Both the position numbers and the translations under genes were made by a program. Below, piece after piece: positions 8,070 through 19,366 of a stretch of DNA of 64,000 nucleotides (within the stretch, counting starts at the first letter, position 1; the number at the start of each line of letters is the position of its first letter). Origin of the DNA: Marinilabilia rubra (GTDB lineage: Bacteria; Bacteroidota; Bacteroidia; Bacteroidales; Marinilabiliaceae); the NCBI RefSeq assembly GCF_003121985.1, contig NZ_QEWP01000002.1, forward strand, positions 248,001 through 312,000. Reading direction: 5' to 3'. The notes below the pieces were generated by a model that had not been told where the DNA came from, did not search any database, and saw only the letters and a program-made list of their open reading frames with translations.

Positions 8070-9002
8070 TTAAAAATATCTGATTGAACGCATTCCCGGT
8101 CTTTTATTGAATGAAAAATCAAATTGAAGACTTATTTCATGCGTTCCATAATTATTGAATTGATTTAGTTCACTTATTGGATAATCAAATGAATACCTAA
8201 CAGTAAACTGATCGTTGATAATGTATTCACCTAAAAACACTACATCAGAAATGGTTCTGTAAGATAATCCCACCCATAATTGATCCATAAACATAACATT
8301 TCCGGATATGTCAAACTGCAAAGGGGCTCCATAAACCTGTCTCATCAATAAGGTTGGTTTAATTCGGATATCTTCCAATTCAAATACATATCCACCATAC
8401 AGGTACATATGCATATTTTTAGGATCGAGGTTGTTTTTAAATGTTTCGGAATCTCCATCAAACTGATCACTAAAAAATTTAGGGATAGAAAACCCTGCAA
8501 AGTAAGTATCTGAGAAAAAATAAGCACCAAATCCTACGTTAAAAGCGATTTTAGATTCCTTACTGTCAAAAACAGGATCGGACGGATCGTTAGTCTGAGC
8601 CTGAGTTCCGTCATAAACCAGTGAACTGGCGCCTAATTGAAGTCCAAAGGAAAGGAACCTTGAATCACGATCTAACTGCAGCTTATAGGAGGCAGCAGCA
8701 AATGCGTCTAAAGTGTTGCTTAATCCAATATGATCATTCACTATGGATAAACCAACACCCAGGTTCGTATCTTCTATAGGTCCATGAACATTTAATGCCT
8801 GGTTCATAGGTGCCCCATCGACTCCAAGCCATTGGTTGCGATGTATCAATAAACCACTAATGATATCGCGGGTGCCATTGTAAGCTGGATTTAAAAGTCC
8901 CTGATTGGCGATATAATGGTTAAATTGATACTGGTTCTGGGCCTTCAACGAAAGCCCAAGCCCAATAAACAAAATAAGTAAAATAAGTTGTCTTTTCTTC
9001 AT
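8070..9002 (-). CDS. PorP/SprF family type IX secretion membrane protein
   Basis: A 310-residue outer-membrane beta-barrel protein of the PorP/SprF family. Members sit next to large cargo proteins with type-B C-terminal domains and help export or anchor them at the cell surface; SprF does this for the gliding adhesin SprB. The signal peptide ends near residue 21 (LSLKAQ). The mature start QYQFNHYIANQGLLNPAYNGTRD is the typical family opening (asparagine- and glycine-rich, 'NPAYAG'-like). The rest is alternating beta strands ending in Phe (SFNKRPGMRSIRYF). Positioned 36 bp downstream of the giant adhesin gene and 30 bp upstream of the PorE-like gene, so co-transcription is very likely. Confidence 0.93.
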   Translation of the reverse strand: MKKRQLILLILFIGLGLSLKAQNQYQFNHYIANQGLLNPAYNGTRDIISGLLIHRNQWLGVDGAPMNQALNVHGPIEDTNLGVGLSIVNDHIGLSNTLDAFAAASYKLQLDRDSRFLSFGLQLGASSLVYDGTQAQTNDPSDPVFDSKESKIAFNVGFGAYFFSDTYFAGFSIPKFFSDQFDGDSETFKNNLDPKNMHMYLYGGYVFELEDIRIKPTLLMRQVYGAPLQFDISGNVMFMDQLWVGLSYRTISDVVFLGEYIINDQFTVRYSFDYPISELNQFNNYGTHEISLQFDFSFNKRPGMRSIRYF

Positions 9003-9038
9003 AGACTTAGGGTTTATTAAACGAATCCCTATAGGTTA

Positions 9039-12000
9039 TTATCTTCGTAATTCTATATAACCATTGAACTTCTTATTGACAATTTTGCCATCAACATTGG
9101 CAGTTATGGTATAAACATAGAAATAAACACCATTTGGTAAATCTTCTCCTATGGAAACCATAGAACTCATGTTGCTTGTACCATCCCAATCGTTGGCATA
9201 ATTCTTTCCGTCTGAGCGATAGACGATGGTTCCCCAACGATTGTAAACTTCAAGAGATGACTCCTCGGTAATAGAATTATTACTTTTTATTTCGAAATAC
9301 TCATTTTTGGTATCACCATTTGGGGAGAAAGCATTTGGAATAAAAATGGATTTGTCCTCTGAGAGGTCACTATTACCGACATAAACATAAATGAATGCGG
9401 TATCGACTCTTTCAGGATAATTAGTATTCCTTACTACATACTCAACTCCATAAGATCCATAGAATGAAGGCGCTTTATCGAAAGTGACAAGCCCTGTATG
9501 CCGATTAATGGTGAAATCACCAATAAATACTTCACTAAATACAGAATCAGGATCTTCACTTTTAGCAAAGAAATACTCTAAATACCCTTCATCAAATGAA
9601 GGATATTCAGCCTGGACAGTAATTGTATCCCTATTTTCTCCTTCCTTAAGATAAAGATGAACATCTTTGGCATCAATACTATCTTCAAGAATAGTTAAGG
9701 CATCATCTGTAACTTTTACAGATGGGCAGTCAGAGGAATAAATTCCATAAGTAAAATAGCTATCACCTCTCTGATCAATGGCGACCTCCCCATCTAAACC
9801 TACATTATAAACAGGTGAATCAGGAGAATCTTGTTTAACCACATATGTAAAATTATTATCTAATACAGCTAAATCCAGATCTAATGTAATATCGCCGCCA
9901 ACCATATACTTAGTATTAATTTCAATAGGACCAATGAGATCATCCCAAGTGACAGAATATGGCAAAATATGAGACTCAACAACTACAGTATCACTATAAT
10001 CTGAGAAACAACCATTAGAGAGATCCTCGCTCCTAATGAGATATTGACCTTCGGAAACCTCTTCAAATACCGGATTTGAAGCACCTCCATAAACAGGGGA
10101 TAATTCTGTAAGTTCATTCAAAGAATCGTGGGCATACAAATGGTAAATAATAGAATTACCACCAGGTCCTTGAACATTGATATCTACTTTTTTAAAGTCA
10201 TGACAATACCGAAATGTATCAGCAAGTAGTGTTGGTGCAGCAATCGGATCAGCAATCTCTATGGTGATTTTATTTGATGTTTCTTTCTCGCAACCACTAA
10301 CAGAGACAAAATACTCTCCTGAATCATTAATGGTCCATAGAAGAGAATCACCATTCTGAGTCAATTCGGCATCTTCCTCTGTTTGGTATAAAACATCATT
10401 TCCTAAATCATCACGAGTAATAATAGAATAATCCCATCCTCCAAAATCTTCACTTATATCATATCTAATATAACCTCCTTCTGTGGCACAAACATAAGAT
10501 TTATAATCAAATTCATTTACCAGTGGAATACTACCTTCTTCAATCCATATTGTATCAGATTGACTCATACAGGCACCATTTCTGGATGCAGAAATTGTAT
10601 ATTCCCCAGTTTCAACAATGCGAAATGGTGATTCTAAGCTGCCCGAATTAGCAAGAGACTCATCCAATTGTTCATTATTTGAATCAAAAAGATGGTAGGT
10701 AACTCCATCTCCTGGAGATTCAAGTAAAACTTCATGGTAAGCTTCACCACAGAGTGAGACCGTATCTTCATCTGCAATTACCGGGATATTGGGGCCACTG
10801 GCACTATAACTTACCTTAATGGTATCTTTCATGCTGGAAGTACAACCAGTATGCATATTTCTGGCGAAAACAGTATATACACCGCTATCAACCTCATTGA
10901 ATAAGATAGTATCTCCACTGAACTTACCTTCTCTTACATCAATCAAGCCCTCATTTTCTTTAATCAAATTATATTCAACTTCAAATTCAGAACCAGTTAA
11001 ACCGATAGAGGCGCCTTGACTGGAACCACAATATGTAGCATCTCCACTAAGCTCAAATGCTTTGGGTAATGGATTAAATACTATCCGAATACTATCCAAA
11101 ACTTTTAAACAGCCACTACCATCGTTAGCTTCAAGGTAGAAATAGCTATCAGTTGAAACCTCAGGAGAGAAATCAATAGGATTACCTGAACCATCAGATT
11201 GTGTTATACTATCGTAAAGTTCTCCAGACGAAGCATACCTTAATGCATAATTCACACCTGCTTCACTTGAACTAGTACTAATAGTTACAGCACTGTCACC
11301 CTGACAAATATTTGAGTCAACCGGGGTTAAACCAACATTGGCCATAGAACCAACAGTTATAATGCCAGTTAAATCATCATCATCAATCCGGACGTTACAA
11401 CCGGCCAGACTTTCGGCCATTACAAAGTAATCTCCATTATTATCCTGAATAGAATCGGGGAAACTTATATTTGGAAGTCCAGGACTTTCAACAGTAACAC
11501 TACTACTTGGAGAACTATTGCTCTCTCTATATAAGAAATAAGAAATATCCTCTTCAGGAGCTTGGATGGTAATTACTGCTTTTTCAGTTCCACAAACATC
11601 ACCGGTAACTGAAACTATATCAACGATTATATCAAGACTTCCATCCGGAGCAGTCAAATCATCAACAATTATGGTATCTTCAAATGCGGGTCTGATACAA
11701 CCCGTTACAGTATTCACAGCTGAAATTGTGTATGACGAGCTATCGCTAACGGTAAAGTGCAACGCACCTCCATCACCATTTTGGGGGCTACCATAATCCG
11801 CATCAGGATCTGCCCCGACATCAATTAACTGATATTCAACGCCGGACTGTGTACTTTCGATAATTAATTCAACACTTCCTCCTTCACAAAATAAAGTATC
11901 ACCTAAAATAGGACGATTTTCAGGAAGCGGAGTTGTGCTAATAGTAACGGTGTCACTAGGATCAGATGTACAACCAAGATCGTTGGTTTCCGCAATTACA

Positions 12001-15000
12001 TAATATTCACCAGTGCTTGTAAAATACTCAGTGCCGTCAGCATCGTTAAGGAAATTAACATCACTGCCAGATGCATCACCAACATGGGTTGCAACAACGG
12101 AACCTTCATGCATTAAGTAATAGGTGTGATCTTCCTCCTGACCGGAGAGTTGTAAATTAACACCAATACCACCAATACAATATGTTTCAGGTAGTGCAGT
12201 AAGAACACCTGAAGAGGGCTTATCAACCATCTCAACATCAACTACTCCATTCATAGGATAAATGCACCCGCTGGAAGTATTAACCTGAACACTGAATTGC
12301 CCCTCATCACTATAATTTCCAAAGCTAATAGCATTTCCATCACCGGTGATTGTATCGACAGGAGTACCATCAAGGATTAATTCATAGTCGAGACCTGTTT
12401 CTGAACCAGATAATATCAACTCCACGCCATCAGCATCACCATCACAATACAAACCATTATCCTCACCTGTGAGGTCAAAGATTGTAACTGCTTCTCCTTC
12501 AATAGTAAAAGCACCAATGACATCGGTAGTACAACCGAACGAGGACTGAGCAATAATAGTGTATTCTCCAACGAGAGAATAAGAATTATCAAAAGTAAAA
12601 GCACTTGTTACTCCACTTCCGCTCTTGACTTCCAAAACCTGGGTACCATTAAGAAGCAAGGTATAATCAACGGATTGCCATCCATCATGTAATCCGATAG
12701 AATAACCTGAACCAGAGTTACAATCTGAAACTGTGATTCCGGATTCAGCAGAACCACCATCAACTGACATAATATATTGATTGGGAAGAGGATGTTCTGT
12801 TATATCAAAAGAATCACTTAATTGATCACCATCAGGTGTAAGAGTTGCCCAAAAGGCTTTAACCCTAAAAGTTGTTGGAGTACTAACTCCTCCATTATCA
12901 TCAAGAACATCACTCCATGAAACAGAATTGGAACCATCATAAACAATTTGTGAATATCCGGCAACAGGAGTACCATCATCATAAACCAATTCATAGGTAA
13001 CGTCTTGCTGTGGATTAGTCACTTCTACTGTTGCTCCGGTTGAACCTTCACAATATTCTCCATCGGTTACCTGAACAATTGGTTGATCTACAGAATCAAA
13101 TACATTCATTATTACAGTCGAACTGTTCTCACATTGAACGGTTCCGTGATCTTCAGTCACAATTACGGTAACTTCGTCTCCGTCTTGTAATGTAGCATCC
13201 TGATAAACATAATCAACTCCGGGAGCTTGAACTGTAGAACCATTAACCTGAAACTCGTAGGATGTATAACCGGCGACAGCAGTAAATGTGACATTAGTTC
13301 CTTCAATAAAGAAAGCGGGATCAACATCAAGGGTAGCATCAGGGAGTTGGTGAATGACAACACTCAACGATTGAGCAGCACTTGAACATCCATTACCGTT
13401 ATCATCAATAGCAACTACCTCATAAAGTCCGTCATTATTTCCATTGTTTCCAATAAAGGAATAATTCTGAGTTGAAACACCAGGAATGACCGTTCCTTCA
13501 TAATACCAAACATACTCATAGCCAGAAGCATCGCTTCCGCTAATTACACCATCATCTCCCTGAGCAGAAAGTGTAACCTGGGTTCCATCACAATATTCAT
13601 TGCTACTTCCATCACTGGAAATGCTAACTGTTGGAGCAGGATTAACTGTAAGATAAACAGTATCTTTAACACTTACACAATTATTGGCATCTGTAACTGT
13701 TACAACATACTCCCCTTCAAAACTATTATCCACCGCACTAATGGAATAAACGGTTTCATCCTGTCCACTTAAGACAGAGGTTCCTTCAAATTCCCACTCT
13801 ACATTATATGGAGAGGCACCCCCGGAAATATTTGCAGTAAGATCATAATTCGGTGTTCCTTCACAAACAGAAATATCATTTCCCAAATCAACAATTGGCA
13901 AGTCATTAACAACTACGTCCGTTGTTGCCGAATTTTGGCAAGTATTACCATCCGTCACAACAAGAGTATAAGTACCTGCCTGACTTAAGGTTACTCCTGT
14001 AAGATCATGATCCATGTCAGTGGAAATCGGTAAATCAACAGAAGGATCATCTCCCGGGGCAAACCATTCGTAGCTCAATCCCGCATCGCCACCCTGAAGT
14101 GTAATTGTCTGTCCTTCACAAGAAGGTCCTGAATTGACAGCGGAAGCGTTAGGTAAACTGTGCACAACAATGGTTTCAGGATTAGAATCAGCAGTACATC
14201 CGGCTCCTGAACTAGCAGTTACATAAACTTCATCATTGTTTACAAATGAATTGGATGTATAAATATTACCAGCCCCATTCTGGACTTCAATGCCATTAAC
14301 ATAGAAAATGTAATTGCTGTACCCATTGGTGGCTTCAACAGAAAGATCACTGTTTTCGCAAACTTCATTAGTTCCTCCCGGGAACGAAAGATTAACAGTC
14401 GGGTTATCATTAACTGTCATTGTTACAGGTGCACTTGTGTTTTCACAACCATATTGATCAATTACCCTTACTGAAACTTCATCGCCATCAGCCAAGGTGC
14501 TGGTTACATATGTATTGTCTCCGGAAGGTGCAGCGATTGATGTACCATTAAGGAAGAATTCAAACTGATCTCCACCACCTGCAGTAAAAGTTACTTCATT
14601 TCCAATACAAATGGTGGTGGCAGAAGCAGATAAGGATGGAACAACTTCAGAAACAAAAATATCTACATATGCTGTATCTGAACAATTATTCCCATCAGTT
14701 ACTACAACTCCAATTTCCATACTTCCGGTACCGGGGGCATTTTGAGTAAATGTTGGATCATTTGTTGCCGCTCCCGCAGAAATCCCATCAACAAGAAATT
14801 CATAAGTATCTCCCCCGGAAGCAGTAAAGGATACCAATTCATTGGGACAGGCAGTGTCATCAGTTTGATCGCTATTAATTGCTGCAGTAGGTAATGGATC
14901 AAAATTAATGGTTTGATTTCCTGAAGTTCCGGAACACCCTGCCCCACTTTCAGCGACAACATACACTACAGAACCATCGCTTAATGCATCTGTAGTAAAG

Positions 15001-18000
15001 ATATTATTATTGCTATTCTGAACTTCTGAACCATTTACGTAATAAACATAATTAACAAACCCTGCTGTCGCTGTAAACTCAACAGTCTGCCCTATGCAAG
15101 GAGTATCGCCATTAGGAGAAGTAACAGAAAGGGCAACTACAGGATTTGAATTAACTGTCATTGTTATTGGAGCGGAAACGGCCTCACAACCATAAGTATC
15201 TACTACACGCGCAGTTACTTCATCCCCATCAGCAAGAGAAGAAGAAGTCCAGGTATCATTATTAGACAAAGCTTGTTGAACAGTTCCATTTAACAAGAAT
15301 TCATATTGAGATCCTCCTCCGGCAGTAAATGTAACAGAGGTTCCATCACAAATGGTACTGGCAGTAGCTGTCAAAGTAGGCGTAACCTCATGAACATTTA
15401 CCTGAACCTGGGCCATTGCAGAACAGGAGACACCATCTGTAACCGTAACGCTATAAACTCCCTGATCAGCAGTTGCAACAGGATCAATAACAAGTGAAGA
15501 ACCTGTTTGAGTAGTTCCATTGGGAAGTTCCCATACGTAACTATTAGAACCTGCTCCACCTGTTACATTTGCAGTAAGCGTTAAATTACTACCAACACAA
15601 ACATCCAAATCAGGGTCACCACTATTTATTTGAACAGTTGGATTTTCATTAACTGTAAGGGTCATATTGTCAGTAGTACTGACACAACCGTTATCATCTT
15701 CTACCGTGACATTATATGTTGCTCCATTATTGGTAAGTGCAACATCCGATCCGGTAAGAATCAATTGATTATTATTTTCACCCGAAATCACGCCACCGGC
15801 ATCCGACCAAATAAAGTTAACATAATTGCCGCTTCCACCTGCAGGTACAGCAGTAAGAGTTGCATCACTCCCTTCACAAGTGGCAACATCATCAACACTA
15901 ACCGTTGGAAGTTCGTTAACAATAACAAGGACATTACTAATTGTGGAACAACCTGTAATATTATCCAGAACAGTAACTTCATAGGTGCCAGCATCATTCA
16001 AATCAGCAGGATCAATGTCAAAAGTATTGGAAGTAAAAGGTAATCCTGAAGAAGCTCCCCCCCCATCAGGAGTAAATATCCAGCTGTAATTAAAATCACC
16101 TGATCCGCCGGAAGCATTTGCTGTAACAGTAAAGTTACCACCATCACAAACAGGCGCAACGGGGTCAATCGTAACAACAGGGTTCTCAAATACCTCAACA
16201 TCAACCGTTGCAGAATTTGTACATCCCGTTGATGTACTTTGAGTGGTAAGGGTATATGTGTAAACACCAGGAGTACCGGTCGTTGCATCATCGGAAACAG
16301 TAACATCCTGACCAGAAACTGCGCCAGTCAAACCAGGTCCCGACCAGGAGTAAGTATAATCAGGATTATCAGGGCCACCCTCCAACAAAAGATCATTGTC
16401 AGGTGAAGCACAAATATCATTTCCGGAAGGACTGACAGAGGGTAATGGATCAATGGTCAGTATCATTGCATCGGAAGCACTGGCACAACCATTACCATCA
16501 TTAACTACAACAGAATAAGTTGCCGCATCTGTATTATCAACAGATGTCAATGAATATGTATCTAAACCTATTCCGGAAGCAACCTGCACAGGACCTCCCC
16601 CATCATCTTTATACCAGGAGAAAGTATAAGGTCCTGTTGTCGTTGAACTGATTGTAGCCATAAGCGTTACATCACTATTTTCACAAGCAACTAAGTCGGG
16701 ACCAATACCAACAACTGGAATTTCGTTTACAATAACTTCGGTGGTAGTAATATTTTCACAAGAATTTCCATCAGTTACTCTCAATGTGTAAATTCCACTA
16801 TCATCAGGAAAAACATTGTTAAGTGTTAAATCCTGGGTACTTCCCAATAGATTATCATCGGGATCAAACCATTGATAAGAAACAAGTCCATCCGGATCAC
16901 CAACAAGGTCAATACTATTATTTCCATTTCCACACACAGGTCCTGTATTGGTGGCACTTGGAGATGGCAATGAATTAACAACTACTTCAGTATCGTCAGT
17001 CACAATACATCCATTATCATCGGTAACGGTAAGAGTGTAGATTCCCGCACGGGCAATAGTTGCCGGACCAAAAGAAGGATCTTCATCAACGGATGAAAAA
17101 CCATCAGGACCGCTCCAATTGAAGGAATAACTGCCTGATGTGGAAATGTCTCCTCCTGAAACTGAAGAGCTGAGCTGTATTGGATCATCGTCAATACAGT
17201 AAGGACCACCATTGCCAATGGCATCTATAACAGGAAGATCATTAACAATCATCGTTAAAGGGGAAGATTCAGCCTGGCATCCATTGGCATCTTCAACAAG
17301 CACTTTAACCAGGTCTCCGTTATTTAAGGTAACTGGTCCATATGTATCATCGGCCGAAAGCGCCTGAACTTCGACATATCCTGAACCATCGTCTACTGAG
17401 AATGCATAGTTTACACCACCTGTTGCAGTAAATTCAACTGGCGTACCCTGACAAACTTCAGTTCCGGGATTTGCAGAAATACCTGGTGTTACTGTATTCA
17501 CTGTCAAATCCAGTTGAACCTGATCAGTACACCCAGTGGCATCATAAGTAATGTTTAATGTATAGGTACCGGAGTGTGTGGCATCGTTAACATTATTAAT
17601 TGTAAAGGAATCTCCGGATTCACTTCCGTAAGGAGTGGTCCATGAAATAGTATAATCTGCAGGGAAAGCACCCGGTCCGCTTAATAAATTAGCATCAAAA
17701 GAAATATCATCACCGGCACATGCTTCGGTGGGACCAACAATTTCAACCTCTGGTTTCTCGTTTACAGTCAACTGAACACTATCCGTAGAAGAACAATTAT
17801 TAGAAGTGGAAGTATCAATTACTTCTAACGAAACAGTGTGATTACCGACAGCAGGGAGGCTTGCACCAGTTATGGTCAAACTTGAAGAAGTCTCCCCGGC
17901 AATAGGGTTTCCGTCTAAATACCACTGATAACTATATGAACCGGAGCCTGTAACGTTGGTTGAAAAGGAGACATCTTCCGCCTGGCAGACAGTTTGGTCA

Positions 18001-19307
18001 CCTTCAGGAATTGCAACAACAGGATTTTCGTGAATTATAAGTGTAGTAGACCCGGAAGAGGAAGCAGCACATCCTGTAATGTTATCAGTAACATCAACAA
18101 TGTATTCAATATCATCAACACCATAAGTTACGGCAGCTAAAACAGGATTTTCATCAGTGGATGAAAAGCCTGCAGGATTGGAAGTCCAGCTAAAGGAATA
18201 GTCACCACTGCCTCCACTTGGGTTTGCATACAAACCGACATTTGTTGCCCCGTCACAAACGGGACCATCATTGGTAGGAACAACTGTTGGCCTCTGTAAA
18301 ACAGTAACTGTAACAGTCGAAGTACTGGAACAACCTGTAGGTTTACTGGAATCAACAATTGTAAGGTCATAATCATAATCCCCGGCAGTACCAATGACCG
18401 AGGGGTCCGTAATGGTAATGCTGTGTCCTGTTTCACCTGCAGGATCAAGGCCTGGTCCGGACCAGGTATAAATATAATCGGCAGATTCAGGATTTCCATC
18501 CTCTAATTCAATGCTAATATTCTGACAAACAGGGTCATTAGTAGAAATTGGACTGGGGGATGGAACAGAATTAACGGATAAGGAAGGTGTTCCTGACATT
18601 TGTGTTTCGCAATCTACGTCATCATCATCCACATGTGCAACGACGTAGTAGGAATAATTACCTTCTGGTAAAGATGATTGAATAAAATTTATTGGATTTC
18701 CATTACCATTCCTGCCTACCGTATTTTGCAGAACACCATCTCTGTATAAATAATATAGATAACCAGACTCAGAGCCATCAAGTGTTAAAGTAGCTGTTTC
18801 ACCTAAACAAATTTCAGAATTGTCTATCGTTAAATTAAAATCAGTCGGATCCTTTCGAACAATGGTATAATCAAAATCGCCACCAAAAGTACCAAGACCT
18901 CTGCTAAAGCTGTATTCAATAACAAGAAACGTATTAAATAATCCCTCCGACGAAATTTGGGCAATGTCTAATTCAATACCATTATTGGGAGAGGATCCAA
19001 CGGGGTTTAAAAGATCATTTCGATAAACTTTGCTGCCTCCGCCGTCATAATAATACAAATCCCAAACGACAGAATTATAATCCCCAGGATCAGGCAAATT
19101 ACCGGGATTAACATAAATCTCCGGAGATGAAGATGACTCACAATAAGCATCGGCTAAATCATTTATTTTTCCTTCCTGTCCTCTTAAAACAGGGGGTAAA
19201 TCATTCTTCTTGCCACCACTTTCACGCCCCTGCCCATAGGCACTTCCATCAGAAAATGCTATCAACAAAGAAAAAATAAAAATAAAATACGGTAAACCTT
19301 TTCTCAT
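9039..19307 (-). CDS. Giant secreted Ig/PKD-like repeat adhesin with T9SS type-B sorting domain
   Basis: A 3422-residue surface protein. A signal peptide covers residues 1-26 (ending SAYGQ). Most of the rest is tandem Ig/PKD-like beta-sandwich modules of about 80-90 residues, several dozen by length. Their recurring pattern is a paired cysteine, a 'YxWxxPDG' core, 'AGTYTLVVTDxNGC' and a linking 'VNxLP'. The last hundred residues form the gliding-associated (CHU_C) sorting domain: IPNAFSPNGDTKNEYFEI, EVYNRWGTIVYRSDG, NDWDG and GVYFYVYTI, expected to direct export by the type IX system together with the PorP/SprF neighbour. No enzyme domain is visible, so adhesion or gliding is inference from architecture. 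A G8 run lies near the middle, and a promoter precedes the ATG by about 60 bp. Confidence 0.93.
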   Translation of the reverse strand: MRKGLPYFIFIFSLLIAFSDGSAYGQGRESGGKKNDLPPVLRGQEGKINDLADAYCESSSSPEIYVNPGNLPDPGDYNSVVWDLYYYDGGGSKVYRNDLLNPVGSSPNNGIELDIAQISSEGLFNTFLVIEYSFSRGLGTFGGDFDYTIVRKDPTDFNLTIDNSEICLGETATLTLDGSESGYLYYLYRDGVLQNTVGRNGNGNPINFIQSSLPEGNYSYYVVAHVDDDDVDCETQMSGTPSLSVNSVPSPSPISTNDPVCQNISIELEDGNPESADYIYTWSGPGLDPAGETGHSITITDPSVIGTAGDYDYDLTIVDSSKPTGCSSTSTVTVTVLQRPTVVPTNDGPVCDGATNVGLYANPSGGSGDYSFSWTSNPAGFSSTDENPVLAAVTYGVDDIEYIVDVTDNITGCAASSSGSTTLIIHENPVVAIPEGDQTVCQAEDVSFSTNVTGSGSYSYQWYLDGNPIAGETSSSLTITGASLPAVGNHTVSLEVIDTSTSNNCSSTDSVQLTVNEKPEVEIVGPTEACAGDDISFDANLLSGPGAFPADYTISWTTPYGSESGDSFTINNVNDATHSGTYTLNITYDATGCTDQVQLDLTVNTVTPGISANPGTEVCQGTPVEFTATGGVNYAFSVDDGSGYVEVQALSADDTYGPVTLNNGDLVKVLVEDANGCQAESSPLTMIVNDLPVIDAIGNGGPYCIDDDPIQLSSSVSGGDISTSGSYSFNWSGPDGFSSVDEDPSFGPATIARAGIYTLTVTDDNGCIVTDDTEVVVNSLPSPSATNTGPVCGNGNNSIDLVGDPDGLVSYQWFDPDDNLLGSTQDLTLNNVFPDDSGIYTLRVTDGNSCENITTTEVIVNEIPVVGIGPDLVACENSDVTLMATISSTTTGPYTFSWYKDDGGGPVQVASGIGLDTYSLTSVDNTDAATYSVVVNDGNGCASASDAMILTIDPLPSVSPSGNDICASPDNDLLLEGGPDNPDYTYSWSGPGLTGAVSGQDVTVSDDATTGTPGVYTYTLTTQSTSTGCTNSATVDVEVFENPVVTIDPVAPVCDGGNFTVTANASGGSGDFNYSWIFTPDGGGASSGLPFTSNTFDIDPADLNDAGTYEVTVLDNITGCSTISNVLVIVNELPTVSVDDVATCEGSDATLTAVPAGGSGNYVNFIWSDAGGVISGENNNQLILTGSDVALTNNGATYNVTVEDDNGCVSTTDNMTLTVNENPTVQINSGDPDLDVCVGSNLTLTANVTGGAGSNSYVWELPNGTTQTGSSLVIDPVATADQGVYSVTVTDGVSCSAMAQVQVNVHEVTPTLTATASTICDGTSVTFTAGGGSQYEFLLNGTVQQALSNNDTWTSSSLADGDEVTARVVDTYGCEAVSAPITMTVNSNPVVALSVTSPNGDTPCIGQTVEFTATAGFVNYVYYVNGSEVQNSNNNIFTTDALSDGSVVYVVAESGAGCSGTSGNQTINFDPLPTAAINSDQTDDTACPNELVSFTASGGDTYEFLVDGISAGAATNDPTFTQNAPGTGSMEIGVVVTDGNNCSDTAYVDIFVSEVVPSLSASATTICIGNEVTFTAGGGDQFEFFLNGTSIAAPSGDNTYVTSTLADGDEVSVRVIDQYGCENTSAPVTMTVNDNPTVNLSFPGGTNEVCENSDLSVEATNGYSNYIFYVNGIEVQNGAGNIYTSNSFVNNDEVYVTASSGAGCTADSNPETIVVHSLPNASAVNSGPSCEGQTITLQGGDAGLSYEWFAPGDDPSVDLPISTDMDHDLTGVTLSQAGTYTLVVTDGNTCQNSATTDVVVNDLPIVDLGNDISVCEGTPNYDLTANISGGASPYNVEWEFEGTSVLSGQDETVYSISAVDNSFEGEYVVTVTDANNCVSVKDTVYLTVNPAPTVSISSDGSSNEYCDGTQVTLSAQGDDGVISGSDASGYEYVWYYEGTVIPGVSTQNYSFIGNNGNNDGLYEVVAIDDNGNGCSSAAQSLSVVIHQLPDATLDVDPAFFIEGTNVTFTAVAGYTSYEFQVNGSTVQAPGVDYVYQDATLQDGDEVTVIVTEDHGTVQCENSSTVIMNVFDSVDQPIVQVTDGEYCEGSTGATVEVTNPQQDVTYELVYDDGTPVAGYSQIVYDGSNSVSWSDVLDDNGGVSTPTTFRVKAFWATLTPDGDQLSDSFDITEHPLPNQYIMSVDGGSAESGITVSDCNSGSGYSIGLHDGWQSVDYTLLLNGTQVLEVKSGSGVTSAFTFDNSYSLVGEYTIIAQSSFGCTTDVIGAFTIEGEAVTIFDLTGEDNGLYCDGDADGVELILSGSETGLDYELILDGTPVDTITGDGNAISFGNYSDEGQFSVQVNTSSGCIYPMNGVVDVEMVDKPSSGVLTALPETYCIGGIGVNLQLSGQEEDHTYYLMHEGSVVATHVGDASGSDVNFLNDADGTEYFTSTGEYYVIAETNDLGCTSDPSDTVTISTTPLPENRPILGDTLFCEGGSVELIIESTQSGVEYQLIDVGADPDADYGSPQNGDGGALHFTVSDSSSYTISAVNTVTGCIRPAFEDTIIVDDLTAPDGSLDIIVDIVSVTGDVCGTEKAVITIQAPEEDISYFLYRESNSSPSSSVTVESPGLPNISFPDSIQDNNGDYFVMAESLAGCNVRIDDDDLTGIITVGSMANVGLTPVDSNICQGDSAVTISTSSSEAGVNYALRYASSGELYDSITQSDGSGNPIDFSPEVSTDSYFYLEANDGSGCLKVLDSIRIVFNPLPKAFELSGDATYCGSSQGASIGLTGSEFEVEYNLIKENEGLIDVREGKFSGDTILFNEVDSGVYTVFARNMHTGCTSSMKDTIKVSYSASGPNIPVIADEDTVSLCGEAYHEVLLESPGDGVTYHLFDSNNEQLDESLANSGSLESPFRIVETGEYTISASRNGACMSQSDTIWIEEGSIPLVNEFDYKSYVCATEGGYIRYDISEDFGGWDYSIITRDDLGNDVLYQTEEDAELTQNGDSLLWTINDSGEYFVSVSGCEKETSNKITIEIADPIAAPTLLADTFRYCHDFKKVDINVQGPGGNSIIYHLYAHDSLNELTELSPVYGGASNPVFEEVSEGQYLIRSEDLSNGCFSDYSDTVVVESHILPYSVTWDDLIGPIEINTKYMVGGDITLDLDLAVLDNNFTYVVKQDSPDSPVYNVGLDGEVAIDQRGDSYFTYGIYSSDCPSVKVTDDALTILEDSIDAKDVHLYLKEGENRDTITVQAEYPSFDEGYLEYFFAKSEDPDSVFSEVFIGDFTINRHTGLVTFDKAPSFYGSYGVEYVVRNTNYPERVDTAFIYVYVGNSDLSEDKSIFIPNAFSPNGDTKNEYFEIKSNNSITEESSLEVYNRWGTIVYRSDGKNYANDWDGTSNMSSMVSIGEDLPNGVYFYVYTITANVDGKIVNKKFNGYIELRR
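16057..16064 (-). repeat. Poly-G8 tract inside the giant adhesin gene
   Basis: Eight G in the coding strand encode the FTPDGGGASSG segment of one Ig-like module about a third of the way into the protein. A slip of one base would truncate the protein before its sorting domain, preventing export. Confidence 0.9.
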
Positions 19308-19366
19308 GGCATATCGTTTAGGGTTTTGCTATTCCCGCCTGCACTAAATCTCCCCTACTTAACCTG

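Noticed and set aside
12416-18499. Several frames opposite or out of frame within the giant adhesin gene
   Set aside because: Most are Leu/Val-rich shadows of Ser/Thr/Val-rich Ig-like repeats; the 3422-codon frame has a signal peptide and sorting domain.
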